Source: Mesolinea sp040772305 | GTDB lineage: Bacteria > Chloroflexota > Anaerolineae > Anaerolineales > Anaerolineaceae | Length of the DNA stretch: 64,000 nt | Assembly: GCA_040772305.1 (NCBI GenBank) | Contig: JAXGYK010000001.1 | Coordinates: forward strand, 1,178,001 to 1,242,000 | Direction: 5' to 3' | Part shown: piece after piece, positions 1 to 8,731 of the stretch | Layout: each line of letters starts with the position of its first letter | Position numbering within the stretch: position 1 is the first letter of the stretch | The notes under the pieces: model-generated | The model's database searches: none | Told to the model about the DNA's origin: nothing | Seen by the model: only the letters and a program-made list of their open reading frames with translations | Made by a program: the position numbers and the translations under genes

Positions 1-45
1 GTATCCTTCTTAATGCGCTAAAATCTGAAGATTGGAAATAAGACC

Positions 46-1761
46 ATGTCAAATAAAGATTTTTATATCAACGCGAATCCCCGTGAGGATCTTGAACTGC
101 AATTGCCGGATGGACGCACGATTACCGGCAGGCGAGGTGCTCCGCTGAAGGACTTTCTTGCTCTTCTAAAGAAAGAAGACGGTCCACTGATTGTAGGGGC
201 CGTATTAGATGGGCAGCTGCGTGAACTCACATTTCCGGTGCAGCGTGATGGCGTTTTACGCCCTCTCAGCATCCAGGATGAAGATGGGGCTCGGATCTAT
301 CGCCGTTCCTTGATTTTTTTGCTTGAAGTTGCCTTTAGAGACCTCTTTCCTGACGCATTTGTTACCATTGACCATTCCATGTCCTCGGGCGGCTATTTTT
401 GCCAGGTGGAAAATAAACTAGGCTTTTCAGAGCAAGACTTAAGCCAGCTTGAAGCGCGCATGCGCAGTCTGGTGGCCGAGGACATTCCCTTCATTCGTGA
501 AACTGTTCCCTTGGCTGAGGCAGTCGAGCATTTCAAGGCCATGGGTGAGGATGATAAGGTGCGTCTTCTCAAATACCGTCAGAGGCCCGACCTGGTACTC
601 TACCGTGCCTTAAATACCCGTGACTATCATCATGGCTACATGGTTCCTTCTTCCGGGTATTTGTGTACTTTTGGCCTGCAATGGCTGGGCGATTCCTCGT
701 TTATTTTACGTTTCCCGCGGCGTGGGACGCCAAACCAGCTTACGAAAATGGTGAGCTATCCTAAATTGTTGCGCACATTCCGCGAATATGGGGACTGGCT
801 GCAAAAACTGGGTATTCCTTCAGTAGGGGCCCTGAATGATGCCATTCAGGCTGGTCATGCCGATGAGGTTATTCTGGTTTCGGAAGCGCTTCATGAAATG
901 CAGATTTCGACCATAGCTCAGCAAATTCTTGCCCGCCGGGAAGAAGTAGGAGTAATTCTCATCGCAGGCCCTTCTTCCTCCGGGAAGACAACGACCTCCA
1001 AACGTTTGTCTATTCAGCTTTTGGCGCATGGCATTGCGCCCTATGCGCTTGAAATGGATAATTACTTTGTTGACCGCGAAAAAACACCGCTGCTTCCGGA
1101 TGGCAGCAAGGACTATGAATCCTTGCAAGCGATGAATTTAGAGCGATTAAACCACGATGTAGAAGTTTTGATTGCAGGCAAGGAAGTGCGCTTGCCACAT
1201 TACGACTTTATCACCGGTAAGAGCACTGAAGGCGAGACTGTCAAGCTAAAACACGGAAGCATGATTATTCTTGAAGGCATTCATGGCCTGAACCCTGCCT
1301 TATTAGCTGGTCTAAAACCTGAAAACAGCTATCGGATTTATGTTTCCTGCCTTACACAGCTGAACCTTGACCGCCACAACCGTATTTCCACCACCGACAC
1401 GCGAATGCTCCGGCGCATCCTGCGCGACTCGCGCGACAGGGGATACAGCGCTGAGGATACGATTAACCGCTGGGAAAAAGTGACCCAGGGCGAGAAAGAG
1501 CACATCTTCCCTTATCAGGAAAATGCTGATGTCATGTTTAACAGTGCTCTGGCTTACGAGCTTTGCACTCTGAAACCCTTAGTCGAACCGCTTTTGCGGC
1601 AGGTTCGCTTTGGTACAGACGCATACATTGAGGCGAAACGCCTGTTGCGCTTGCTGGAGTGGTTTCTGCCAACTGGTATGGAATTTGTTCCCGATAATTC
1701 CTTATTGCGAGAATTTATTGGTGGCTCAATCCTTACCAATTTTAGTCTTTGGCAGTTTTGA
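46..1761 (+). CDS. Nucleoside (uridine) kinase-like protein with ThrRS-like N-terminal region
   Basis: The protein has 571 residues. Its C-terminal half is a P-loop kinase of the uridine kinase/phosphoribulokinase type: a Walker A motif (GPSSSGKT, residues 308-315) is followed by a substrate Asp in EMDNYFVDR and a DRHNR segment. The N-terminal about 290 residues resemble the TGS and second additional domain of threonyl-tRNA synthetases (HHGYMVPSSGY region), an arrangement known in many bacteria as a 'nucleoside kinase'. By family it would phosphorylate uridine/cytidine or a related nucleoside in the cytoplasm; the exact substrate is not shown by sequence. It stands alone, with 48 bases to the next gene on the same strand. 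The start is the first ATG after the window edge, and no clear Shine-Dalgarno sequence is seen. Confidence 0.8.
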   Translation: MSNKDFYINANPREDLELQLPDGRTITGRRGAPLKDFLALLKKEDGPLIVGAVLDGQLRELTFPVQRDGVLRPLSIQDEDGARIYRRSLIFLLEVAFRDLFPDAFVTIDHSMSSGGYFCQVENKLGFSEQDLSQLEARMRSLVAEDIPFIRETVPLAEAVEHFKAMGEDDKVRLLKYRQRPDLVLYRALNTRDYHHGYMVPSSGYLCTFGLQWLGDSSFILRFPRRGTPNQLTKMVSYPKLLRTFREYGDWLQKLGIPSVGALNDAIQAGHADEVILVSEALHEMQISTIAQQILARREEVGVILIAGPSSSGKTTTSKRLSIQLLAHGIAPYALEMDNYFVDREKTPLLPDGSKDYESLQAMNLERLNHDVEVLIAGKEVRLPHYDFITGKSTEGETVKLKHGSMIILEGIHGLNPALLAGLKPENSYRIYVSCLTQLNLDRHNRISTTDTRMLRRILRDSRDRGYSAEDTINRWEKVTQGEKEHIFPYQENADVMFNSALAYELCTLKPLVEPLLRQVRFGTDAYIEAKRLLRLLEWFLPTGMEFVPDNSLLREFIGGSILTNFSLWQF

Positions 1762-1818
1762 GCATGCTGTTTCTGACTGGCTTTTCTAGTCTGTGAAGCT
1801 GATTGTATAATGCTTGAA

Positions 1819-2865
1819 GTGACAAAAAAGATGGCCCTTCCCGAAGGTGTGAGCGTGGTGGTGTGTACCTACAATGCCGCGGGGCTCATTGGACCTTGTT
1901 TAGAGCATTTGGCATCCCAGGAGCTGCAAAGCAGTTTTGCCTGGGAATTGCTTGTGGTTGATAATGCCTCCTCTGACGATACGATTGCTCAGGTGCGCAA
2001 GCTGTGGGCAGGACCAAGCCCCCTGCGGGTTGTAACTGAAGATAAACCAGGCATTGCCTACGCGCGCCGCAAGGGCATGGCTGCTGCAAAATATGCCTAT
2101 ATTGCATTTGTAGACCAGGACAACTGGGTAGATGCAGATTGGCTCCAAAACGCCTGGGAGCTCATCCACAGATATCCCGATGCCGGCCTGATTGGTGCAG
2201 AAGGACGTGCGGTTTTTGAAACCAAGGAACCTGCCTGGTATCAGCGCTACGAGCGCAATTATGCTGTAGGACCGCAACTGCCCGAAAGCGGCAGGATTGC
2301 AGATCCCGAACGGCTGATTTATACAGCGGGCTGCATTTTGCGTACCGAGGCAGCCCAAACCATGCTGAATGCCCGGTTTGAGCCTTTGCTTACCAGTCGG
2401 GCAGGGAAAGAATTGCTTTCAGGAGAGGATTCTGAAATCCAGTTGATTTTTCGCTACCTGGGATGGGAGCTTTATTACGATTCGAGCCTGCGTTTTCAAC
2501 ACTTTATGCCTTCTGCACGCCTGACCTGGGAGTATCATAAAAAATTCCGCCAGGGTTTGGGCGCAACAGCTGTCCTTTTGGAACCCTACCGTCATGCCTT
2601 GCGGGCAAAGCTTTCGAATCAAAAACCAAAGCCAAGACCCTGGCAAATAGCCTGGCGTAAATCCTTGCGAAGCTATCTGAAAGATCCGTTTGCTATTCTT
2701 GCCACACCCTTCAAACGCTTTGAAGGCAATTACCGGGTTGCGCGCTCGCAGGCTGTTTGGGGTGAACTGTGTAAACGCTGGCAGCTGAAAGGCAGGTTGC
2801 AGACCATCGAAGCCAATTTGTACGATTGGCTTGCAGAGCTTCCGGACAAACTACCTGAGAAATAA
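1819..2865 (+). CDS. Glycosyltransferase family 2
   Basis: This is a GT-A type glycosyltransferase of about 350 residues. The N-terminus carries the nucleotide-sugar binding strand (VSVVVCTYN), a conserved VVDNASSDDT segment, and a DxD-like metal site in FVDQDNWVD near residue 100. GT2 enzymes transfer a sugar from an activated donor to a glycan or lipid; here the acceptor is unknown. There is no transmembrane segment. The upstream ATG at 1810 lies inside a perfect -10 hexamer (TATAAT, 1806-1811), so translation more likely starts at GTG 1819, exactly seven bases downstream of that hexamer, or at ATG 1831. This suggests a leaderless message. It converges on the aminotransferase gene, with a shared terminator between them. 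Confidence 0.8.
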   Translation: MTKKMALPEGVSVVVCTYNAAGLIGPCLEHLASQELQSSFAWELLVVDNASSDDTIAQVRKLWAGPSPLRVVTEDKPGIAYARRKGMAAAKYAYIAFVDQDNWVDADWLQNAWELIHRYPDAGLIGAEGRAVFETKEPAWYQRYERNYAVGPQLPESGRIADPERLIYTAGCILRTEAAQTMLNARFEPLLTSRAGKELLSGEDSEIQLIFRYLGWELYYDSSLRFQHFMPSARLTWEYHKKFRQGLGATAVLLEPYRHALRAKLSNQKPKPRPWQIAWRKSLRSYLKDPFAILATPFKRFEGNYRVARSQAVWGELCKRWQLKGRLQTIEANLYDWLAELPDKLPEK

Positions 2866-2930
2866 GCCCATCGAACGTTTCCTGCAAGTTTCTTGGTCAG
2901 GTTTCATTCCTGAATAAATGAACAAGAAAA

Positions 2931-2953
2931 GGCACCGAACTACGGTGCCTTTT
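2931..2953. terminator. Bidirectional intrinsic terminator
   Basis: A perfect 7-bp stem (GGCACCG/CGGTGCC) with a 5-nt loop is flanked by AAGAAAA on the left and TTTTGTG on the right. It can therefore stop transcripts from both the glycosyltransferase (+) and the aminotransferase (-), which converge here. Confidence 0.85.
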
Positions 2954-2971
2954 GTGTGAACCTAAACCAGC

Positions 2972-4213
2972 TTAGTGCGTGCTTCCAGCCTGTGTAAGGC
3001 CGCGCTTAATCATCACCGAGAGACGATGAACTCCTTCGCGGATGCGCTCCGGGGCGGCTGCACTAAAGTTTAGACGCATTGTATTTCGCGGGCCACCATT
3101 GGGGTAGAAGGGGATACCTGGCACATAGGCCACTTTTTCTTCTATCGCCAGGGGGAAGAGTTCCAGAGCATCGCAGCCTTCCGGAAGGCGCAACCAAAGG
3201 AAGAGCCCGCCTTGAGGAACAGTCCATGTAGTGCCATCGGGCATGAACTCCTCAAAGGCTTCTATCATTGCATCGCGGCGTTCTTTATACACCCGGCGAA
3301 TCAGATTGATGTGCTCATCCAGGAAACCTTCGGTAACCAGCTCGTAAGTGATGTACTGATCAAAAGTACTGCATTGCAGATCGGTGCCCTGTTTGGCGAG
3401 TACCATTTTGCGGATCAGATCCGGATGCCCAACGACCCAGCCCATACGCAGGCCTGGGGCAAGCGTCTTTGAGAAGGTGCTGGTATAGACTACGTTCCCG
3501 TTAAAGGTTTTATCACCGTCATTTTTGCGCAGTTCACCGTCCAAAACGCAGAGCGGCTTTACGGGTTCGCCTTCGAAGCGCAGCTGTCCGTAGGGATCAT
3601 CTTCTATGATAGGCACACCGCGTTCTGCAGCAATTTTTACCAGTTTCTGGCGCCTTTCAAGGGGCAGAGTAACGCCCATTGGGTTTTGGAAATTGGGCAG
3701 GATATATGCAAACTTGACATTGGTGCCGATCTTGACTTCAAAATCCTCCGGTACAATGCCGTTATCGTCAGTGTTCACGGTCTCATATTTTGCACCATAG
3801 GCATTCCAGGCCTGCAAGGCACCCAGGTAGGTAGGGCTCTCGATAAGAATGCGGTCGCCTTCATCCAGCAAAACCCGGCCAATAAAATCCAGAGCCTGTT
3901 GTGAACCGGAGGTGATCAGTACATTATCCGCCCCTACATTAATTCCATATTGTGCCAGTCGGTCCGCGAGCCATTGACGCAGGGGGGGATAGCCCTCGGT
4001 GGTTGTGTATTGCAAGGCCTTTTGGCCGTTTTCTTTGAGTACTTTTTCGCAGGCTGCTCTTACCTTTTCGATCGGAAAAAGTTCTGAGGCCGGGAAACCG
4101 CCACCAAACGTGATTACGTCTGGCTGTTGGGTAACCTTAAGCAGCTCTCGGATAAACGAGGCTTTAATGTTAGACATTCGGCGGGCGTAGCGTTGTTCCC
4201 AATTTGTTTGCAT
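2972..4213 (-). CDS. PLP-dependent aminotransferase (class I/II, 2-aminoadipate type)
   Basis: This 413-residue fold-type I aminotransferase has the PLP-binding lysine in STFSKTLAPGLRMGW (Lys249), the Asn/Asp/Tyr set in NFQNPMG and EDDPYG, and the C-terminal carboxylate Arg in NTMRLNFS. The overall pattern matches the LysN/2-aminoadipate and MocR-catalytic-domain family, which transfers amino groups between 2-oxoacids and amino acids. The substrate cannot be fixed from sequence. There is no N-terminal helix-turn-helix domain, so this is the enzyme rather than a MocR regulator. It lies 33 bases downstream of the GlyA-GcvT fusion on the same strand and may be co-transcribed with it. Confidence 0.85.
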   Translation of the reverse strand: MQTNWEQRYARRMSNIKASFIRELLKVTQQPDVITFGGGFPASELFPIEKVRAACEKVLKENGQKALQYTTTEGYPPLRQWLADRLAQYGINVGADNVLITSGSQQALDFIGRVLLDEGDRILIESPTYLGALQAWNAYGAKYETVNTDDNGIVPEDFEVKIGTNVKFAYILPNFQNPMGVTLPLERRQKLVKIAAERGVPIIEDDPYGQLRFEGEPVKPLCVLDGELRKNDGDKTFNGNVVYTSTFSKTLAPGLRMGWVVGHPDLIRKMVLAKQGTDLQCSTFDQYITYELVTEGFLDEHINLIRRVYKERRDAMIEAFEEFMPDGTTWTVPQGGLFLWLRLPEGCDALELFPLAIEEKVAYVPGIPFYPNGGPRNTMRLNFSAAAPERIREGVHRLSVMIKRGLTQAGSTH

Positions 4214-4246
4214 GAAACACCTTCTCCTCTTATTGATTAGATTGGA

Positions 4247-7200
4247 TTAGCCTTTATAGAAACGGCTGACGATGGTTGCAGCACCTGGTAAGGCCACCTT
4301 ATCACCTAGGGTGAGTTCAGAAGGTGTTTTTTGTGGCTTGCTGGGGGCACCCTGGTATATCAGGATAGGTGTGCCTTCAACGGCGCTCTTAATATCTACA
4401 AAGGCGTGACCAGTAAGATAGCCATCCTTGTCAATTGCACAGGAGGTAACCTTACCAATCATGCGGCCTTTTGCATCTACAATTGGGTCCCCATGGCGAG
4501 CCATCCGCACACCTTTTTCGTTGAAGCAGAAACGCGCCACAACACTGGTGCGCGTTCGTTCGCGTTCCTGGAAGGCAGAACGGCCAATAAACCATGAGGA
4601 ATTCAACTTGACGGACGAAAGGAAACCAGCTTCACCAACCGTCAGGTTCGTCTCTCCGCCCATTTCATGGCCATAAAGCGGCAGCCCTGCCTCGGTGCGC
4701 AGGCTATCCCTTGCGCCAAGCCCACAGGGCAGCAAGCCTAATGGTGTTCCGGCTTCTACCAGTGCATCCCAGAATCTTACAGTGTTATCGGGATGTACAA
4801 AGAGCTCGTAACAGATTTTTTCTCCGGTATAGCCAGTGCGGCTTACAACCACATCCACCCCAGCCAGGTGACTTTCACAAAGCTCGCCACGCTTAAGGCC
4901 TTTGATCTTTTGCGCTTCGGCAGATTCGGCTAGTTTGAACAGGATCTCTGTGGATTTTGGGCCTTGAAGGGCAACATCTACCAAACGATCTTTGCCTTCT
5001 TTTTCGTCTCTTAGGTTGCGGAGTATCACATGCCGGCCCGGAATCACTGCCCATGGCCGTTCGGTATCAATAAGCACTTTGCCCTGACGTACGGCTTCAA
5101 GCCAGGCCCAGTCTTTGTCTTCATTTGCAGCATTGACCACAACCAGCCACTTATCCGTTTCACGGCGATAGATCAGCAGGTCATCAATGACATTTGCCTG
5201 GGGATCCATAAACTGCGTGTAGCAGGATTGACCCACATCCAGGTCTACGATATCGTTACCTGTAACCGAGTCAAGGAAGAGGCCGGCATCCGGACCTTCG
5301 GCCTGGAATACGCCCATATGGGTTACATCAAATAAACCGGCAGCCTTGCGGGTGGCATTGTGCTCCTCAAGTACGCTGGTGTACCAAACCGGCATTTCCC
5401 AGCCAGCAAAGGGGATCATCTTGGCACCAGATTTTACATGGGTCTCATATAAGGGAGTGCGTTTTAGCTCAGCATCTTCGGGCTCTTCCCAAACAAATTC
5501 TGGCTTTGCCTGTTTACCCTTTACTTCTGTCATGCCAACATAGTAAGGTTTGTCTTCAAATATAGCCTCGCCCTTGGCCATTTTCTCTACGGGTTTTGCG
5601 CTGGTGATACCCACAGGACCAGGCACACGCTGGCAAAGGTCTGGGTCGTAATGAATAAAGGCCGTGCTCATACCCTGCAGCCAAGTTCCAGCCAGCGCAG
5701 CGTCCTTGCTGGCAATGGTCAGATTAAAACGATGCGGGTCGATACAGGTGAGGGTTCCGCAAACTTCGCCCAAGCTGGTGCGCATGCAGGTTGCCTGCGA
5801 TTGGCCTGCCTGCAGCGATTCCATATCGCTGGTAAGGATGAAGGTAAGGAAGGAGCGAACTTTTTCACCGTAAATTTCGAAAGCGGCGAATTCTCCGGGA
5901 AACTCATCCTCGATGTTAAAGAAATGCGGATACCCGCTGGGATTTTCAATATAATCAGCACTTGGCATCTTGGCAGCCAGCTTGGCTACCTGAACCTGTA
6001 CTTCAGCATATTCCTTAAAATCTACTTTTACGTTGGTTTTCCTTCCAGCACTGCCACACATCTGGTAGGGGTAACTGGCTTTAAACAGCTTGGTAATCAG
6101 GTCTGCAATTTGAATGAAATCTTCTTCTTTGTAACCGCGCTGTGTAAGCCATGGAGCTCCCAGACGCACGCCGGACGAGCGCAAGGCCGAGCGGTCTCCG
6201 GGAATGGTGTTGCGATTGGCAACAATGCCTACGTTTTCGAGCAAGCGTGCTGCCAGGTCGCCATTCAGAGAAACACCCTCCGGACCCTTAAAATCCTTGC
6301 AGTCAATGAGGAGCATATGGGTATTGGTACCCTTATAAGGCACCTTTACGCCGTTTTCTTCAAAGCGCTGCGCCATTGCCTGGGCATTCTTGACAATTTG
6401 TTTTTGAAGTTCTTTAAACTGGTTTGTAGCTGCGAGTTTAAAGGCTAAAGCCATTGCGGCGATGTTGTTGATGTGCGGTCCACCTTGTTCGCCAGGGAAT
6501 ACTCCCTTATCGATGCGTTCGCCTATGCTGCGGTCGTGGCAGATCAGCACGGCGCCACGTGGTCCGCAAAGGGTTTTATGAGTGGTAGAGGAAACCACAT
6601 CCGCGATCCCTACAGGAGAGGGCACAACCCCGGCAGCGATAAGACCAGCGATATGCGAAATATCAGCCAGCAGGTAGGCGCCTACGGAGTCTGCAATCTT
6701 GCGGAATTCCTTCCAGTCCGGAACCCAGGGGTAGGAGGTGTAGCCGGCAATAATGATCTTTGGCTGACAGGCTTTGGCCTGCTCCATGATTTTGTCATAA
6801 TCCAATTTTTCAGTGACCGGATCCACAGTGTAGTGGTGGGCGGTATACACCAATCCGCTGCGATTGACAGGCGAGCCATGGGTAAGGTGACCGCCATGCA
6901 GCAAATCCATCCCCAAAATGGGGTCTCCGGGATTGATCAATGCGGTATAAACCGCTGTGTTGGCAGGTGCACCGGAAAGTGGCTGCACGTTGACCCAAAG
7001 ATCGTCAGCAGTCAGGCCATTGGCTGCAAACAGTTCCGCACAGCGCCGGCGGGCAACACTTTCTACAGTATTCACATAATCCACGCCTTTGTAATAGCGC
7101 TGGTCCGAGCAGCGGCGGTATACATTGAGCTGTAAGGGGTAATCAAAAAGAGTTTCTTCGTTTTGATAACGTGTTTCTGTCCGGGGATACCCCTCGGCAT

Positions 7201-7369
7201 AATTATTCTGAAAAGCTGAAGATAGAAGCTCTCGTACTGCCATTGGAGTGCTGCTTTCGCTCGGGATCATAATCAGCCGGCGCGCTTGCCTTTCTGCCTC
7301 CAGCTTACACAGCTTGGAAAGATCAGGATCCAAGGTCTTCAGGTTTTCATAAAACAGGTATTCTTTCAT
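4247..7369 (-). CDS. glyA-gcvT: Fused serine hydroxymethyltransferase - glycine cleavage T protein
   Basis: A single 1040-residue reading frame contains two complete enzymes. Residues 1 to about 435 are serine hydroxymethyltransferase, with the PLP lysine in SSTTHKTLCGPRG (Lys265) and a GSP loop. Residues 636-1040 are the aminomethyltransferase (GcvT), starting TPLYETHVKSGAKM and containing the HNATRKAAGLFDVTHMG segment and a late HEMGGETNLTVGEAGF. Residues about 490-620 look like a shortened T-protein-like repeat (see findings). SHMT converts serine plus tetrahydrofolate to glycine plus methylene-THF, and GcvT takes the methylamine group from GcvH to THF, so the fusion joins two methylene-THF producing steps. 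No gcvH or gcvP is nearby. SHMT alone is usually about 415 residues and GcvT about 365. A Shine-Dalgarno (AAGGA) precedes the ATG. Confidence 0.93.
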   Translation of the reverse strand: MKEYLFYENLKTLDPDLSKLCKLEAERQARRLIMIPSESSTPMAVRELLSSAFQNNYAEGYPRTETRYQNEETLFDYPLQLNVYRRCSDQRYYKGVDYVNTVESVARRRCAELFAANGLTADDLWVNVQPLSGAPANTAVYTALINPGDPILGMDLLHGGHLTHGSPVNRSGLVYTAHHYTVDPVTEKLDYDKIMEQAKACQPKIIIAGYTSYPWVPDWKEFRKIADSVGAYLLADISHIAGLIAAGVVPSPVGIADVVSSTTHKTLCGPRGAVLICHDRSIGERIDKGVFPGEQGGPHINNIAAMALAFKLAATNQFKELQKQIVKNAQAMAQRFEENGVKVPYKGTNTHMLLIDCKDFKGPEGVSLNGDLAARLLENVGIVANRNTIPGDRSALRSSGVRLGAPWLTQRGYKEEDFIQIADLITKLFKASYPYQMCGSAGRKTNVKVDFKEYAEVQVQVAKLAAKMPSADYIENPSGYPHFFNIEDEFPGEFAAFEIYGEKVRSFLTFILTSDMESLQAGQSQATCMRTSLGEVCGTLTCIDPHRFNLTIASKDAALAGTWLQGMSTAFIHYDPDLCQRVPGPVGITSAKPVEKMAKGEAIFEDKPYYVGMTEVKGKQAKPEFVWEEPEDAELKRTPLYETHVKSGAKMIPFAGWEMPVWYTSVLEEHNATRKAAGLFDVTHMGVFQAEGPDAGLFLDSVTGNDIVDLDVGQSCYTQFMDPQANVIDDLLIYRRETDKWLVVVNAANEDKDWAWLEAVRQGKVLIDTERPWAVIPGRHVILRNLRDEKEGKDRLVDVALQGPKSTEILFKLAESAEAQKIKGLKRGELCESHLAGVDVVVSRTGYTGEKICYELFVHPDNTVRFWDALVEAGTPLGLLPCGLGARDSLRTEAGLPLYGHEMGGETNLTVGEAGFLSSVKLNSSWFIGRSAFQERERTRTSVVARFCFNEKGVRMARHGDPIVDAKGRMIGKVTSCAIDKDGYLTGHAFVDIKSAVEGTPILIYQGAPSKPQKTPSELTLGDKVALPGAATIVSRFYKG

Positions 7370-7610
7370 CAGTCACGTCCTTGTTCTAAGTTAATATACT
7401 TGCCGTAGGCAGCAAATATGAAAATGTAGTGGGAATCGCAATTGTGCCAAAAACCGCCCAAAGAAAGTGGCGATTAGCCTTTAAGCACACGCTTTTCTTC
7501 GCTTACCATTGTACCTTAAAGGCCCCTGCAAAAGATTAAATGCATCTGCATTCTGGCCGGATTGGGGATTATGCTTGGACAGCAAGATACTCTTAGACAG
7601 CCTAACAATA

Positions 7611-7616
7611 TATAAT
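7611..7616 (+). promoter_or_regulatory. Probable -10 element for the ECF sigma factor gene
   Basis: A consensus TATAAT lies 19 bases before the sigma-factor start codon, in the 266-bp gap between the divergent GlyA-GcvT and sigma genes. I do not see a well-spaced -35 hexamer. The rest of the gap holds a weak GC hairpin near 7455-7475 that could act in the glyA-gcvT leader, but this is uncertain. Confidence 0.4.
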
Positions 7617-7635
7617 CCCTTTATTGTAGCGCTTT

Positions 7636-8202
7636 ATGAAGGACCTTGATTTTTTCACCCAAATTCCTGAAGAGGATCTGATTGATGCAGCCCGCAGTGA
7701 TGCGGATGCTTTTGGCATCCTCTATGAACGCTATGTAGACCGCATCTATAATTATGTTTATTTTCGGGTGGGCAACGTGCAGGACGCCGAGGATATCACC
7801 GCTAAGGTATTCTTTAAGGCGCTTAATGCGATTTCTTCGTACCGGCACATGGGTTTGCCCTTTTCTTCCTGGCTTTATCGGATTGCACACAACCAGGTGG
7901 CTAACTTTCATCGTGATCGCTCCCGAAGCTCCGAGATTGCTTTGGACAGTATGCTCATTCCTCCAGCCACTCCGCATGAATTAGCCCCGGAGGCTGCTTT
8001 GGATAATCAGGAGGAATTTAACCAACTGATGCGGATTGTGAACGACCTCAGTGAACAAAAAAGGGAATTGGTGATGCTCAAGTTTGTTCAAAAGCTAAGT
8101 AACGAAGAAATTGGACGAATTTTTAATAAAAGCGAAGGCGCAATAAAAAGCCTTTATCACCGCACATTACTGGAATTGCGGGATCGTTTCAATAAATCTT
8201 AA
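7636..8202 (+). CDS. ECF-type RNA polymerase sigma factor
   Basis: The 188-residue protein has sigma region 2 near residues 22-90, including FGILYERYVDRIYNYVYF and a DAEDITAKVFFKAL segment. Region 4 (residues about 130-185) contains a helix-turn-helix in NEEIGRIFNKSEGAIKSLYHR. It lacks regions 1.1 and 3, which fits an extracytoplasmic-function sigma that redirects RNA polymerase to a small regulon. The next gene, 44 bases downstream on the same strand, encodes a small protein with one membrane segment that could be its anti-sigma partner. No strong Shine-Dalgarno is visible before the ATG. Confidence 0.88.
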   Translation: MKDLDFFTQIPEEDLIDAARSDADAFGILYERYVDRIYNYVYFRVGNVQDAEDITAKVFFKALNAISSYRHMGLPFSSWLYRIAHNQVANFHRDRSRSSEIALDSMLIPPATPHELAPEAALDNQEEFNQLMRIVNDLSEQKRELVMLKFVQKLSNEEIGRIFNKSEGAIKSLYHRTLLELRDRFNKS

Positions 8203-8246
8203 GCGTAACCTGGTGGATTAAACCGTGTTTTAGAAGATGAGGAAAT

Positions 8247-8504
8247 ATGGATTTTTGTACAAGCGCGCAAGCCAGTCAAAGTATTGATTTAAACACCATT
8301 GAAGAACGATTGACTGCCATTTTTTCCGGATTGCGGCCAAACCACAGCTTCAAGTCCGGGCTTAAACAGCGTTTGCAGAATTCCCGGATTTATCGGCGGC
8401 GTCGGGAACTGGGTGCCCGTTTGGTGCTTGCTTTTTCTTTTCTGATGCTCGCTTTTTTGGCTGTAGCTTTAGAGATGTTTATTCGCGGCGCTCGTAAACT
8501 CTAA
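8247..8504 (+). CDS. Small single-pass membrane protein, candidate anti-sigma factor
   Basis: This 85-residue protein has a charged N-terminal part with an Arg-rich stretch (YRRRRELGAR) followed by one hydrophobic helix of about 20 residues (LVLAFSFLMLAFLAVALEMF), ending four to six residues later. It follows the ECF sigma gene closely on the same strand, which is the usual place for an anti-sigma factor. However, I see no ZAS zinc motif (HxxxCxxC) or other recognised anti-sigma domain, so the role is inferred from position alone. A GAGGAAA sequence precedes the ATG and supports the start. Confidence 0.6.
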   Translation: MDFCTSAQASQSIDLNTIEERLTAIFSGLRPNHSFKSGLKQRLQNSRIYRRRRELGARLVLAFSFLMLAFLAVALEMFIRGARKL

Positions 8505-8550
8505 AAGTACTGGCAGCAAGAGGCTAAACGATAAACGCTTACAGCTTTTT

Positions 8551-8580
8551 CAGCAGAACATCATTTATGTAGTTCTGCTG
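8551..8580. repeat. 9-bp inverted repeat downstream of the sigma operon
   Basis: CAGCAGAAC (8551-8559) and GTTCTGCTG (8572-8580) form a perfect 9-bp stem with a 12-nt loop. It lies between the sigma/membrane-protein pair (+) and the 3' end of the DUF4870 gene (-). It has no poly-T tract on its 3' side in either direction, so it is at best a factor-dependent or weak terminator. Confidence 0.5.
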
Positions 8581-8731
8581 AAATGCTATCCTTTGGGAAG
8601 ATGATTCTTGGAACAATAACAGCTACCCTGCTTGGTTTCCAGTAGGTATTCCTCCCTTTCAGAGGTTTTACCAATAGAAATATATTTAAACTTGGCCCAG
8701 CAGTTTCAAATATTTTTAGATAATAACTAAA

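Noticed and set aside
5651..6448. 265-codon open frame antisense to the GlyA-GcvT gene
   Set aside because: It has no ribosome-binding site or recognisable domain and is fully covered by a certain gene.
7370..7635. Glycine or tetrahydrofolate riboswitch before the GlyA-GcvT gene
   Set aside because: I looked for the conserved cores of both on the minus strand and did not find them.
8551..8580. Intrinsic terminator of the sigma-factor operon
   Set aside because: The stem is perfect, but no T-tract follows on either strand, so it was listed as an inverted repeat only.
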